Source: Mycobacterium sp. ITM-2016-00317 (GTDB lineage Bacteria; Actinomycetota; Actinomycetes; Mycobacteriales; Mycobacteriaceae). Taken from it: a stretch of 64,000 bases of DNA. Positions 27,028 to 35,519 of the stretch are shown here, piece by piece. Under the pieces are notes generated by a model. The model saw only the letters and a program-made list of their open reading frames with translations. It was not told where the DNA came from and did not search any database. The DNA lies in assembly GCF_002968295.1 (NCBI RefSeq), contig NZ_CP134399.1, positions 2,666,001 to 2,730,000 on the forward strand, written 5' to 3'. The first letter of the stretch is position 1. Each line of letters starts with the position of its first letter. Both the position numbers and the translations under genes were made by a program.

Positions 27028-27762
27028 TCAGCGGTTCGCCCCGGTGAACCAGCGGGTCCGCATCCGCCACGACTGCGCCGACGTGAGCGCGAACCCCGCG
27101 CCGCAGGCGCACGCGAACACCCAGACCAGCGTGGTCCCCTCAACGGTCTGCAACTGCGGGACGAACGCGGTGGTGATGCGCACCAGGCAGGCCAGGATGC
27201 CCATCGTCGACGCGAACAGGTACACGTTGGCGACCTGGCGCGAGCGGGGGTCGGTGCGCAGGATCATCAGCGCCCGCACGCAGTAGGCGAGCAGGTAGAT
27301 CAGCATGCCGCAGAGCAGCAGCCAGTACACGTTGAGCCAGAAGTCGGTGGGCACGTCGAAGAAGTCGGCGCGGTAGATCGACGCGCCGTTGCCGAGCCAG
27401 AACGTGGCGAGCAGAAGCGGAATGCACAACGTCGCCGGACGTTCGATGTGCTGGCGGAACCGTTGCTGGAGCGCGTGGTCCTGTTCCAGCCGGCCCAGCG
27501 TGTTGTAGACCACCGCGGACGCGGCCACGATGTAGAAATCGTGGGCCAGATAGTCCTCGAGATTCCACTTGCCGGTCAGCGCGTGGAGCAGCGGACCGAC
27601 CGTTTCGGACGCCAGCGGCGACATCAACAACACCGCAGCCCCGTGCAGGGCGATGTTGAGAGTCGCGGCCACTTCCCACCGGCATGACCAGGTCACTCGG
27701 CGAATCCACAAGCTCCACCCGATGCATATCAGGGTGATCACGATGAGTGATGCAAGAGCCAT
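27028..27762 (-). CDS. Seven-helix membrane protein of the accessory cassette
   Basis: A 244-residue integral membrane protein with about seven predicted helices (SLIVITLICIGWSLWI; VAATLNIALHGAAVLLM; FYIVAASAVVYNTL; LCIPLLLATFWLGNGA; LNVYWLLLCGMLIYLLAYC; VYLFASTMGILACLVRI; LVWVFACACGAGFAL). The pattern, and the stretch LTGKWNLEDYLAHDFYIVAA, resemble the N-terminal membrane half of the actinobacterial MAB_1171c-type putative transporters, but without the C-terminal cytosolic domain. It lies 53 bases downstream of the HTH gene on the same strand, so the two are probably one operon. The function is unknown. M. tuberculosis has no counterpart in this position. Confidence 0.7.
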   Translation of the reverse strand: MALASLIVITLICIGWSLWIRRVTWSCRWEVAATLNIALHGAAVLLMSPLASETVGPLLHALTGKWNLEDYLAHDFYIVAASAVVYNTLGRLEQDHALQQRFRQHIERPATLCIPLLLATFWLGNGASIYRADFFDVPTDFWLNVYWLLLCGMLIYLLAYCVRALMILRTDPRSRQVANVYLFASTMGILACLVRITTAFVPQLQTVEGTTLVWVFACACGAGFALTSAQSWRMRTRWFTGANR

Positions 27763-27815
27763 TGGGAATCGCTTTCGAGCGTGCCGTTGTCAGCAAATTG
27801 TAGGCGCCGATGCCG

Positions 27816-28190
27816 TCAAAGGGGAGGAGCGTCCAGTCGGGGTGTCAGATCGGCGAGCCGCGTGCGTCGCCCGGTGTCCGCCTTTGTCGTGGTCGTGGGC
27901 TGTGTGGCGACCGCGGCGGGGGTCCGGCCCGTCGCCTCGACGTACTGCCAGATCTCCTGCCGGCTCATCAGGCCGAACTGAATCTGCAGGTCCGGGTAGC
28001 TAAGACCGAAGCGGTCGGCGACCAGGCGCAGCTCCTCGGCCGAGGGGTAGTCGGCTTCTTTGATGCGCCGGTAATACGTGCTGCTGGAGATGCCGAGCGC
28101 GTCGATCAGGTCCTTGGCGTCGATCTCTCCGTCCAGCAGATAGTCGAGCAGGGCTTTCAACTGTCTGCCGTTCTCGTCCGTGCGGGGCAT
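27816..28190 (-). CDS. HTH transcriptional regulator of the accessory cassette
   Basis: A 124-residue protein. The N-terminal 65 residues are a lambda-repressor-like/XRE helix-turn-helix (LLDGEIDAKDLIDALGISSS, then TYYRRIKEADYPSAEELRLV), and the second half (about 85-124) is Thr/Pro/Ala-rich and probably disordered. It is divergent from the condensation-like gene, and the shared 136-base region holds a triple TGGGA/TCCCA operator, so autoregulation plus control of the neighbour is likely. Start ATG 28188-28190 lies 6 bases after a TAAGGT hexamer. Mycobacteriophage-type repressors look similar, but no other phage gene is present. Confidence 0.75.
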   Translation of the reverse strand: MPRTDENGRQLKALLDYLLDGEIDAKDLIDALGISSSTYYRRIKEADYPSAEELRLVADRFGLSYPDLQIQFGLMSRQEIWQYVEATGRTPAAVATQPTTTTKADTGRRTRLADLTPRLDAPPL

Positions 28191-28196
28191 TTGACC

Positions 28197-28202
28197 ACCT
28201 TA
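28197..28202 (-). promoter_or_regulatory. -10 hexamer TAAGGT, leaderless promoter of the HTH-membrane protein operon
   Basis: On the minus strand TAAGGT is followed by 6 bases and the ATG at 28190. No ribosome-binding site is visible. The promoter faces away from the operator array at 28279-28304. Confidence 0.45.
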
Positions 28203-28278
28203 ATGTGCGATCCCCCGTTTGGGCATCCCCTCCCGGCAAATACATGGCACGCTCTTTATTGACATAGCCGTCACAGTT

Positions 28279-28304
28279 TTGGGAGCGGTCTCCCAATTCT
28301 GGGA
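28279..28304. promoter_or_regulatory. Triple half-site operator in the divergent HTH/condensation-like region
   Basis: TTGGGAG (28279-28285), CGGT, CTCCCAA (28290-28296) form a perfect 7-bp dyad. The right arm also forms a second dyad, TCCCA (28291-28295), ATTC, TGGGA (28300-28304). Three alternating half-sites are therefore spaced about 11 and 9 bases apart, one helical turn each. The array covers the -35 position of the TACGGT promoter at 28314-28319, a place where a bound repressor would block transcription. The adjacent HTH protein is the obvious candidate ligand. Confidence 0.6.
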
Positions 28305-28313
28305 CATTCGCTG

Positions 28314-28319
28314 TACGGT
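28314..28319 (+). promoter_or_regulatory. -10 hexamer TACGGT, leaderless promoter of the condensation-like gene
   Basis: The hexamer ends 7 bases before ATG 28327, with no ribosome-binding site. The operator array lies immediately upstream over the -35 region. Confidence 0.45.
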
Positions 28320-28326
28320 TAGCCAC

Positions 28327-28933
28327 ATGGTCGCTCCATACATCTCGGACGAGGTCAAACAACGGCCCGTCCTGTCCGCGCTGAAATCGCTGGATGTGTT
28401 CGATCGCGTAGCGATCGACGTGCTGCCCGCCCGCTCGCTGAAGTTCGGCACCGTGCCGTCGAGCGAACTGACCGAGGAACTCGACGGCGCCGCGGAATGG
28501 CTGGGAGTGCCCGGCCGAGGAGATTCTGCTGGCCGCCCTCGGCCGCACCTTCGGTCGCACCCGCGGCGACGGAACCGTGGCCGTCGACGTCACCGGCGGC
28601 CACCGCTGGCTCAACCATCCGGTGGCCGTGGCGTGCACGGCCGACCCGGAGGTCGGTCCCACCGAGATGTTGCAGAGTGCGCACAGCGCGCTGGCCGGAT
28701 CGCCCGGCCATCCGGTCGCGCAGTCCGAGGTGTTGCTGAACGTCGCCGACGGGGCGGACGAGGGCCCGAGCGCCCGCGCGCTCGAGTTGCGCGTGCAGCG
28801 CGTGGGCGATCTGCTGCAGATCGACTGGTGGTACGACGAGTCCCGCCTGGACGCGTACTCGGTGCAGGAGTTGGCCGAGCAGTTCCCGCTGGCCGTTGTC
28901 GAGATCACCTCGGACGCTGCGGCGCCACGCTAG
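28327..28933 (+). pseudogene. Condensation-domain-like protein, frame broken by a 1-base insertion
   Basis: The first frame (MVAPYISDEVKQRPVLSALK...SELTEELDGAAEWL) is lost at about 28504 in a GGG run. Removing one G joins it to ECPAEEILLAALGRTFGRTR, then VAVDVTGGHRWLNHPVAV, and finally DLLQIDWWYDESRLDAYSVQ ending at TAG 28931-28933. The rebuilt protein is about 201 residues. The C-terminal pattern (V.dGrL.idWWYD..rld..sv.eLAe.f..a) resembles the second lobe of NRPS condensation/epimerisation domains, but the first lobe with HHxxxD is absent. So it is a half-domain or a relative of unknown function. It is the plus-strand member of the HTH/membrane cassette and ends just before the ileS riboswitch. 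Pseudogene or sequencing error. Confidence 0.6.
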
Positions 28934-28943
28934 ACGCGCCCGC

Positions 28944-28949
28944 TAAACT
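28944..28949 (+). promoter_or_regulatory. -10 hexamer TAAACT, promoter of the T-box leader and ileS
   Basis: TAAACT is a good match to the mycobacterial -10 and would start the transcript near 28956, just before the T-box stem I. The ileS leader is then about 215 bases. Confidence 0.5.
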
Positions 28950-28955
28950 GGGGCG

Positions 28956-29173
28956 ATCGGCGTCGATCCGGCCATCACCGGGGAGCCTTCGGAAGAACGG
29001 TGGGAGCGCCGGTCGCGCTCACGCCCAGTAGAACCGAACGGGTGGGCCCGTCATCGCCTGACATGAGCGGCGCACCCAGGGTGCGCAAGCGGGGTGGTAC
29101 CGCGGCGCTCGCGCACCGGCGCGACGTTCGTCCCCGTGCCTGAATTCGACATGGCACGAGGAGCACGACGTCC
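28956..29173 (+). promoter_or_regulatory. Translational T-box riboswitch (tRNA-Ile sensor) upstream of ileS
   Basis: The leader carries the hallmarks of an actinobacterial T-box. An AUC isoleucine specifier can be placed at 28974-28976 (GCCATCACCGG). The conserved AGTAGAACCGAACGGG lies near 29028-29043, and the canonical T-box GGTGGTACCGCGG begins at 29092. Its UGGU bulge (29095-29098) can pair with the ACCA end of uncharged tRNA-Ile. TCCCCGTGCC (29131-29140) can pair with GGCACGAGGA (29153-29162) with one mismatch, masking the AGGAG ribosome-binding site (29159-29163). Alternatively the same C-run pairs with GGGG (29091-29094) in the antisequestrator. Uncharged tRNA-Ile should therefore open translation of ileS, rather than antiterminate transcription. 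Confidence 0.93.
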
Positions 29174-32100
29174 GTGACCGCCTATCCGAAGCCCGCCGCT
29201 GGCGCTCCGAAGTTCCCGACGCTGGAAGCCGATGTGCTCAGCTACTGGGACAGCGACGACACCTTCAGGGCCAGTGTCGCGCGCCGCGACGGTGCGCCCG
29301 AATACGTGTTCTACGACGGGCCCCCGTTCGCGAACGGGCTGCCCCACTACGGTCACCTGCTCACCGGCTACGTCAAGGACATCGTGCCGCGCTACCGCAC
29401 GATGCGCGGCTACAAGGTGGACCGCCGGTTCGGCTGGGACACCCACGGCCTGCCCGCCGAGCTGGAGGTGCAGCGCCAACTCGGCATCACCGACAAGGCC
29501 CAGATCGAAGAGATGGGCATCGAGAAGTTCAACGACGCGTGCCGGGAGTCGGTGCTCAAGTACACCGGTGAGTGGCGCGAGTACGTCACCCGTCAGGCGC
29601 GGTGGGTCGACTTCGACAACGACTACAAGACCTTGGACATCGGCTTCATGGAGTCGGTGATCTGGGTCTTCAAACAGCTCTGGGACAAGGGCCTGGCCTA
29701 CGAGGGCAACCGGGTGCTGCCGTACTGCTGGAACGACGAGACCCCGTTGTCCAGCCACGAGCTGCGGATGGACGACGACGTCTACCAGGACCGGCAGGAC
29801 CCCGCGCTGACGGTGGGCTACCGGGTGGACGGGGGACCGGTCCCGGATCTGGTCGGCGCCTATCTGCTGATCTGGACCACGACGCCGTGGACGTTGCCGT
29901 CCAACCAGGCGGTCGCGGTCAACCCCGATGTCACCTACGTCGTGGTCGAGGCCGACGGGCGCCGCTACGTGCTCGCCGAGTCGCGGCTCGGCGCGTACGC
30001 GCGGGAACTGGGCGAGGAGCCCACGGTCGTGTCCATCTACACCGGACGCGACCTGCTCGACGTGCACTACGCGCCGCCGTTCCCGTACTTCATGGACTCG
30101 CCCAACGCGTTCCGGGTGCTGCCCGCCGATTTCGTCAGCACCGAGGACGGCACCGGCCTGGTCCACATGTCGCCGGCCTACGGCGAGGACGACATGGCCA
30201 CCGCCCAGGCGGGCGGGATCGAGGCCGTGACCCCGGTGGACGCCAAGGGGCGCTTCGACGCGACCGTCCCCGACTACGCGGGCCAGCACGTGTTCGACGC
30301 CAACCCGCAGATCATCCGCGATCTCAAGAACGGGTCGGGCGCCGCGGCCGCCAACGGCGCGGTCCTGCTGCGCCACGACACCTACGAGCACTCCTATCCG
30401 CACTGCTGGCGCTGCCGCAATCCGCTGATCTACCGGGCGGTGTCGTCCTGGTTCATCAAGGTCACTCAGTTCCGCGACCGCATGGTCGAGCTGAACCAGC
30501 AGATCACCTGGTATCCCGAGCACGTCAAGGACGGCCAGTTCGGCAAGTGGCTGCAGGGCGCGCGGGACTGGTCGATCTCCCGGAACCGCTACTGGGGCAC
30601 GCCGATTCCGGTGTGGAAGTCCGACGATCCGGCCTACCCGAGGATCGATGTCTACGGCAGCCTCGACGAACTCGAACGCGACTTCGGGGTCCGGCCCGAC
30701 AACCTGCACCGGCCGTACATCGACGAGCTGACCCGGCCCAACCCCGACGACCCGACCGGCAAGTCGACGATGCGGCGCATCGAGGACGTGCTCGACGTGT
30801 GGTTCGACTCCGGGTCGATGCCCTACGGGCAGGTGCACTACCCGTTCGAGAACCAGGACTGGTTCGAGTCGCACTACCCGGGTGACTTCATCGTCGAGTA
30901 CATCGGGCAGACCCGCGGCTGGTTCTACACGCTGCACATCTTGGCCACCGCGCTGTTCGACCGGCCGGCGTTCCGCACGTGCGTCTCGCACGGCATCGTG
31001 CTGGGCAACGACGGGCAGAAGATGAGCAAGTCGCTGCGCAACTACCCGGACGTGTCGGAGGTGTTCGACCGCGACGGCTCCGACGCGATGCGCTGGTTCC
31101 TGATGGCGTCGCCGATCCTGCGCGGCGGCAACCTGGTCGTCACCGAGCAGGGCATCCGCGAAGGGGTGCGGCAGGTGCTGCTGCCGTTGTGGAACGCGTA
31201 TACGTTCCTGGCGCTCTACGCTCCCGAGAAGGGCACCTGGCGCACCGATTCGCAGCACGTGCTGGACCGCTACATCCTGGCCAAACTCGCGGTGCTGCGT
31301 GACGAGCTGACTGCCTCGCTCGACGTCTGCGACATCTCGCAGGCCTGCGACCAGCTGCGCCAGTTCACCGAGGCATTGACGAACTGGTATGTGCGGCGGT
31401 CACGTTCACGTTTCTGGGAAGAGGACTCCGACGCGATCGACACCCTGCACACCGTGCTGGAGGTGACCTGCCGGCTGGCCGCTCCGCTGCTGCCGCTGAT
31501 CACCGAGCGGATCTGGCGCGACCTGACCGGTGAGCGGTCGGTGCACCTGACGGACTGGCCCGAACCGGGTGTCGTGCCCGCCGACCCGCAACTGGTCGAC
31601 GAGATGGACCTGGTGCGCGACGTCGCGTCGGCCGGGTCGTCGCTGCGCAAGGCCAAGAAACTGCGGGTGCGCCTGCCGCTGCCGAAATTGACGGTGGCAG
31701 TTGATGATCCGGCGCGGCTGGCACCCTACCGGGATATCATCGCCGACGAGCTCAACGTCAAGTCCGTCGAGCTCACCGACGACATCGCCGCGCACGGCCG
31801 CTTCGAGTTGACCGTCAACGCCCGCGTCGCGGGCCCGCGCATCGGCAAGGACGTGCAGGCCGCGATCAAGGCGGTCAAAGCGGGGGAGGCGGTCGTCAAC
31901 GACGACGGCACCCTGACCGCGGGCCCGGCCGTGTTGCAGCCCGAGGAGTACAGCTCGCGGCTGGTGGCGGCGGAGCCACGGGAGACGGAGCGCAGCGGAG
32001 CTCGACCCGAGGATGTGTACACCGCGGCACTGCCCGACGGCGCGGGCCTGGTGGTGCTCGACGGCACCGTAACCCCTGAGTTGGAGGCCGAGGGCTGGGC

Positions 32101-32326
32101 CAAGGACCGGATCAGGGAACTGCAGGAGCTGCGCAAGTCGACGGGTCTTGAGGTATCCGACCGCATCGCCGTGGTGATGTCGGTGCCCGCACAGCATCAG
32201 GAGTGGGCGCAGACGCACCGAGACCTCATCGCCGGGGAGATCCTGGCGACCAGCTTCGAGTTCGGTGAACCCGACGGCGGGACGGAGATCGGCGACGGCG
32301 TGTGCGTGGCCATCGCCAAGGCCTGA
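29174..32326 (+). CDS. ileS: Isoleucyl-tRNA synthetase
   Basis: Charges tRNA-Ile with isoleucine. The 1050-residue class I synthetase is of the long 'eukaryote-like' IleS type found in actinobacteria (M. tuberculosis IleS, 1041). The HIGH motif is HYGH at about residue 57 ([18 protein letters not shown]). The KMSKS motif lies at about residue 615 ([12 protein letters not shown]), with the editing domain ([14 protein letters not shown]...) in between and a C-terminal anticodon-binding and tail region. The GTG at 29174 follows an AGGAG by 10 bases, and that AGGAG is sequestered by the T-box. Expression should rise when isoleucyl-tRNA runs low. A short Glu/Arg-rich insert ([13 protein letters not shown]) sits near residue 935. 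Confidence 0.97.
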   Translation: MTAYPKPAAGAPKFPTLEADVLSYWDSDDTFRASVARRDGAPEYVFYDGPPFANGLPHYGHLLTGYVKDIVPRYRTMRGYKVDRRFGWDTHGLPAELEVQRQLGITDKAQIEEMGIEKFNDACRESVLKYTGEWREYVTRQARWVDFDNDYKTLDIGFMESVIWVFKQLWDKGLAYEGNRVLPYCWNDETPLSSHELRMDDDVYQDRQDPALTVGYRVDGGPVPDLVGAYLLIWTTTPWTLPSNQAVAVNPDVTYVVVEADGRRYVLAESRLGAYARELGEEPTVVSIYTGRDLLDVHYAPPFPYFMDSPNAFRVLPADFVSTEDGTGLVHMSPAYGEDDMATAQAGGIEAVTPVDAKGRFDATVPDYAGQHVFDANPQIIRDLKNGSGAAAANGAVLLRHDTYEHSYPHCWRCRNPLIYRAVSSWFIKVTQFRDRMVELNQQITWYPEHVKDGQFGKWLQGARDWSISRNRYWGTPIPVWKSDDPAYPRIDVYGSLDELERDFGVRPDNLHRPYIDELTRPNPDDPTGKSTMRRIEDVLDVWFDSGSMPYGQVHYPFENQDWFESHYPGDFIVEYIGQTRGWFYTLHILATALFDRPAFRTCVSHGIVLGNDGQKMSKSLRNYPDVSEVFDRDGSDAMRWFLMASPILRGGNLVVTEQGIREGVRQVLLPLWNAYTFLALYAPEKGTWRTDSQHVLDRYILAKLAVLRDELTASLDVCDISQACDQLRQFTEALTNWYVRRSRSRFWEEDSDAIDTLHTVLEVTCRLAAPLLPLITERIWRDLTGERSVHLTDWPEPGVVPADPQLVDEMDLVRDVASAGSSLRKAKKLRVRLPLPKLTVAVDDPARLAPYRDIIADELNVKSVELTDDIAAHGRFELTVNARVAGPRIGKDVQAAIKAVKAGEAVVNDDGTLTAGPAVLQPEEYSSRLVAAEPRETERSGARPEDVYTAALPDGAGLVVLDGTVTPELEAEGWAKDRIRELQELRKSTGLEVSDRIAVVMSVPAQHQEWAQTHRDLIAGEILATSFEFGEPDGGTEIGDGVCVAIAKA

Positions 32327-32337
32327 CAGCGGCGGAG

Positions 32338-32571
32338 TCAGCCCTCGGTGACCCGCGCGGCGTGACCGGCGAACGCGACCACGTCGCCCGCGTGCAGCTG
32401 CCTGCCGCGGCGCCGCTCGGTCTCGCCGTTCACGCTGACCTCACCGTCGGCGATCGCCGACTTGGCGTCGGCGCCGGAGTCGATGAGGTTCGCCAGCTTG
32501 AGGAACTGGCCGAGCCTGATCGACGCATCGCGGATCGCGACATCGGCGGGTTCGCCACTCGGGTGTGCCAT
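32338..32571 (-). CDS. Small S4-domain RNA-binding protein (YbcJ-like)
   Basis: A 77-residue protein that is almost entirely an S4 RNA-binding domain: '[20 protein letters not shown]' then '[20 protein letters not shown]' and '[13 protein letters not shown]'. This is the YbcJ/S4_2 type, found singly in many bacteria and related to ribosome-associated S4 proteins. The ATG at 32569-32571 is 7 bases after a TACCGT hexamer and gives the family length; the longer upstream frame is spurious. It is divergent from DNA polymerase IV, with the two -10 elements only 11 bases apart. The RNA target is unknown. Confidence 0.8.
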   Translation of the reverse strand: MAHPSGEPADVAIRDASIRLGQFLKLANLIDSGADAKSAIADGEVSVNGETERRRGRQLHAGDVVAFAGHAARVTEG

Positions 32572-32578
32572 ACCGGCC

Positions 32579-32601
32579 ACGGTATCGGCACCGCCTAGCA
32601 T
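32579..32601. promoter_or_regulatory. Back-to-back leaderless promoters (S4 protein / DNA polymerase IV)
   Basis: On the minus strand TACCGT (32584-32579) lies 7 bases before ATG 32571. On the plus strand TAGCAT (32596-32601) lies 8 bases before GTG 32610. Only 11 bases separate the two hexamers, so the polymerases would compete. No LexA-type palindrome is seen, so dinX is probably not under direct LexA control. Confidence 0.45.
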
Positions 32602-32609
32602 CGGCGGGT

Positions 32610-33974
32610 GTGGCTGCCCGATGGGTCCTGCACTTGGACATGGACGCGTTCTTCGCATCCGTGGAGCAGCTGACCCGCCCGACCCTGCGGGGGCGGCCGG
32701 TGCTCGTCGGGGGCGTGGGCGGACGCGGGGTGGTGGCCGGCGCGAGTTACGAGTCGCGGGTGTTCGGCGCCCGCTCGGCGATGCCGATGCATCAGGCGCG
32801 CAGGCTGGTCGGCGCCGCCGCGGTGGTGCTGCCACCGCGCGGTGTGGTGTACGGGCTGGCCAGTCGCCGGGTCTTCGACACGGTGCGCGCCAAAGTTCCT
32901 GTGCTCGAACAGCTCTCTTTTGACGAGGCGTTCGGCGAGCCGGCCGAGCTGGTCGGCGCCGCGCCGGCCGAGGTGGCCGCGTTCTGCGAGGAACTGCGGG
33001 CCGAGGTGGCCGCTGTCACCGGGCTCGTCGCGTCCGTCGGCGCCGGGTCGGGAAAGCAGCTGGCCAAGATCGCCTCCGGGCTGGCCAAACCGAACGGCAT
33101 CACGGTGGTGGCCCGCGACGAGGAGCGGGCACTGCTGGACGGGCTGGCGGTGCGCAAGCTGTGGGGCATCGGGCCGGTGGCGGAGGAGAAGCTGCACCGG
33201 CTGGGCATCGAGACCATCGGTGGGTTCGCCGCACTCACCGATGCCGAGGTCGCCAACATCCTCGGGCCCACCGTCGGGCCTGCGCTGCACCGGCTGGCCC
33301 GCGGGATCGACGACCGCCCGGTGGCCGAGAACGCGCCCGCCAAGCAGATCAGCGCGGAGTCCACGTTCGCCGAGGATCTGACCACGTTGCCGCAACTCGT
33401 CGACGCGGCCGGGCCGATCGGTGAGCACGCGCACCGGCGGCTGCTCAAGGACGGCCGTGGCGCGCGCACCGTCACCGTCAAGCTCAGGAAGTCCGATATG
33501 AGCATCCTGACCCGGTCGGCCACGCTGCCGTATGCCACCACGGACCCGGGCACGCTGATCGCGACCGCGCGCCGGCTGCTGCTCGACCCGGTCGAGATCG
33601 GGCCCATCCGGCTGGTCGGGGTGGGGTTCTCCGGGCTCTCCGACGTCCGGCAGGAATCGCTGTTCCCGGACCTGGAGACGGTCGGCTCCGACGAGATCAC
33701 CGGCACTGGCGCCGCCGCACCCGCCGCAGAGCCCGCGCCGTCGGCGCCGGCCTGGCGGGTCGGCGACGACGTCACCCACCCCGACCTCGGGCACGGCTGG
33801 GTGCAGGGCGCCGGGCACGGCGTGATGACCGTGCGGTTCGAGACGCGCAGCAGCGGGCCGGGCCCGACCCGCACGTTCCGCGCCGACGATCCCGCGGTGA
33901 CCCGCGCGAACCCGGTGGACAGCCTGGACTGGCCGGAGTTCGTCGCGGAGCTCGCCGAGCGCGACGCCCCGTGA
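32610..33974 (+). CDS. dinX: DNA polymerase IV (DinB1/DinX, Y family)
   Basis: Error-prone Y-family polymerase for lesion bypass. In the 454 residues the metal-binding acids are Asp10 ([12 protein letters not shown]) and Asp105-Glu106 (SFDEAF), and the steric gate Phe-Phe follows the first. The little-finger domain runs to about residue 340. A beta-clamp-binding motif QESLF is at 348-352, so it should be recruited to the replication clamp. A C-terminal extension of about 75 residues ([18 protein letters not shown]...TFRADDP...) forms a small extra domain, seen also in other mycobacterial DinB1 proteins. The start GTG 32610 follows TAGCAT. It corresponds to Rv1537. Confidence 0.93.
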   Translation: MAARWVLHLDMDAFFASVEQLTRPTLRGRPVLVGGVGGRGVVAGASYESRVFGARSAMPMHQARRLVGAAAVVLPPRGVVYGLASRRVFDTVRAKVPVLEQLSFDEAFGEPAELVGAAPAEVAAFCEELRAEVAAVTGLVASVGAGSGKQLAKIASGLAKPNGITVVARDEERALLDGLAVRKLWGIGPVAEEKLHRLGIETIGGFAALTDAEVANILGPTVGPALHRLARGIDDRPVAENAPAKQISAESTFAEDLTTLPQLVDAAGPIGEHAHRRLLKDGRGARTVTVKLRKSDMSILTRSATLPYATTDPGTLIATARRLLLDPVEIGPIRLVGVGFSGLSDVRQESLFPDLETVGSDEITGTGAAAPAAEPAPSAPAWRVGDDVTHPDLGHGWVQGAGHGVMTVRFETRSSGPGPTRTFRADDPAVTRANPVDSLDWPEFVAELAERDAP

Positions 33975-33980
33975 CCGGGG

Positions 33981-34880
33981 TCAGCCCCAGGCCGCGAACA
34001 CCTGCTGAGGGTCGGCCGCCGCGGCCAGCGACGCCATCAACAGCACCCGGGCCTGAGGCGGCCGCAGCCGGGGGACCACGACCGCACCCGCGTCCACCAG
34101 CGCGCGGCCCGGGCCGTAGCCGGGGCTGACCCGCCCGCCCGGCACGCGGGTGGACACCGCGACGACGACACCGTCGCGGCAGTGCCTGCCGACCCCGTCG
34201 ATCAGGGCGGCGCCGGCGTTCCCCGAGCCCAGGCCCTCCAGCACGATGCCCCGTGCGCCGGCCGCCACGCACGCGTCCAGCGCCGCGGAGTCGGCCCCGG
34301 GGTAGGCGGCGACGATGTCGACCCGCGGGGCGTCCGCGGCGCGCAGCGGCCCCAGGTACGGGCGTACGCGTCCGGCGTCGGCGGCGTACCCGGCGAAGCT
34401 CTGCAGGTCGGCCGTCGACACCTTGTGCACACCGAGGGCGGCGAAGACAGCGCCGGCGAAGCTGACCACCACCCCGGTGCCCCGCGACTCCGGCCGCGCC
34501 GCCACCGCCAGCGCACCACGCAGATTGGCGGGGCCGTCGGCGTCCGGGGCGTCGGCGCTGCGCTGGGCGCCGGTGAGCACCACCGGGACGTTTCCGTCGT
34601 AGGTCAGCTCCAGCCAGAGGGCGGTCTCCTCCATGGTGTCGGTGCCGTGGGTCACCACGACGCCGTCCGCGCCGGAGGCCGCCGCGTCGCCGACAGCGGC
34701 CCCGATCCGGTCCCAGTCGGCCGGGGTGAGCAGCGAGCTGTCCACCGCGAGTACGTCGATGACCTCGACGTCGAGGCCCGCGGTCAGGTCGGCGCCCGAA
34801 CGCGCGGGACGCTTCACCCCCTCGGCGTCGGCACTCGTCGAGATGGTGCCTCCGGTGGCGATGACGACGAGACGACCCAT
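33981..34880 (-). CDS. ansA: L-asparaginase
   Basis: Hydrolyses L-asparagine to aspartate and ammonia. In mycobacteria AnsA supports nitrogen assimilation and acid resistance. The 299-residue protein has the type I/II asparaginase signatures: the catalytic Thr in [10 protein letters not shown] near the N-terminus, and the second Thr with Asp in [16 protein letters not shown]. The segment [19 protein letters not shown] completes the active-site region. No signal peptide is visible, so it should be cytosolic. Start ATG 34878-34880. It is convergent with dinX (6-base gap) and divergent from lspA, as around Rv1538c. Confidence 0.92.
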   Translation of the reverse strand: MGRLVVIATGGTISTSADAEGVKRPARSGADLTAGLDVEVIDVLAVDSSLLTPADWDRIGAAVGDAAASGADGVVVTHGTDTMEETALWLELTYDGNVPVVLTGAQRSADAPDADGPANLRGALAVAARPESRGTGVVVSFAGAVFAALGVHKVSTADLQSFAGYAADAGRVRPYLGPLRAADAPRVDIVAAYPGADSAALDACVAAGARGIVLEGLGSGNAGAALIDGVGRHCRDGVVVAVSTRVPGGRVSPGYGPGRALVDAGAVVVPRLRPPQARVLLMASLAAAADPQQVFAAWG

Positions 34881-34922
34881 GGCTGGGATTCTCACCCACC
34901 GGCGCTTTGCGATGATGGAGGC

Positions 34923-35519
34923 GTGACTGATGAATCGTCGAGCCCGGTCGAGCCCACGACAGGTGACGACAAGGCTGCCGAGGAGGTGCCGGCTGCGACG
35001 CCGGTACCGCGCCGGCTGCGCCTGCTGCTCACCATCGCGGGCGTGGTGCTCGTCCTCGACGTCATCACCAAGGTGCTCGCGGTCAAGCTGTTGACGCCCG
35101 GCCAGCCGGTGTCGATCATCGGCGACACGGTCACCTGGACGCTGGTGCGCAACTCGGGTGCGGCGTTCTCGATGGCCACCGGATACACCTGGGTGCTGAC
35201 GCTGGTCGCCACCGGTGTGGTGATCGGCATCATCTGGATGGGCAGGCGGCTGGTGTCGCCGTGGTGGGCGGTCGGGCTCGGGTTGATCCTGGGTGGCGCG
35301 CTGGGCAACCTGGTGGACCGGTTCTTCCGGTCGCCGGGCCCGCTGCGCGGCCACGTCGTCGACTTCCTGTCCGTCGGCTGGTGGCCGGTGTTCAACGTGG
35401 CCGACCCGTCGGTGGTCGGTGGCGCGATCCTGCTGGTGGTGCTGTCGCTGCTGGGCTTCGACTACGACACCGCGGGTAGGCGTAAGCCCGAGGACGGCGA
35501 AAAGTCCGGGGCGGAATGA
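34923..35519 (+). CDS. lspA: Lipoprotein signal peptidase (signal peptidase II)
   Basis: Integral membrane aspartyl protease that cleaves signal peptides from diacylated prolipoproteins; the target of globomycin. The 198 residues have a 28-residue hydrophilic N-terminal tail and four transmembrane helices ([20 protein letters not shown], etc.). The catalytic pair is Asp132 (GNLVDR) and Asp161 (NVADPS), with the conserved NSGAAFS loop between. The start is GTG 34923; a GATGAT sequence 6 bases upstream may be a weak -10. rluD overlaps its stop codon (ATGA), so the two are one transcript. Confidence 0.95.
   Translation: MTDESSSPVEPTTGDDKAAEEVPAATPVPRRLRLLLTIAGVVLVLDVITKVLAVKLLTPGQPVSIIGDTVTWTLVRNSGAAFSMATGYTWVLTLVATGVVIGIIWMGRRLVSPWWAVGLGLILGGALGNLVDRFFRSPGPLRGHVVDFLSVGWWPVFNVADPSVVGGAILLVVLSLLGFDYDTAGRRKPEDGEKSGAE

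Noticed and set aside
27816..28190. A prophage immunity repressor
   Set aside because: The HTH resembles phage repressors, but no integrase, attachment repeat or structural phage gene is nearby.
32596..32610. A LexA (SOS) box upstream of DNA polymerase IV
   Set aside because: No GAAC-N4-GTTC type palindrome of the mycobacterial SOS box lies in the promoter.
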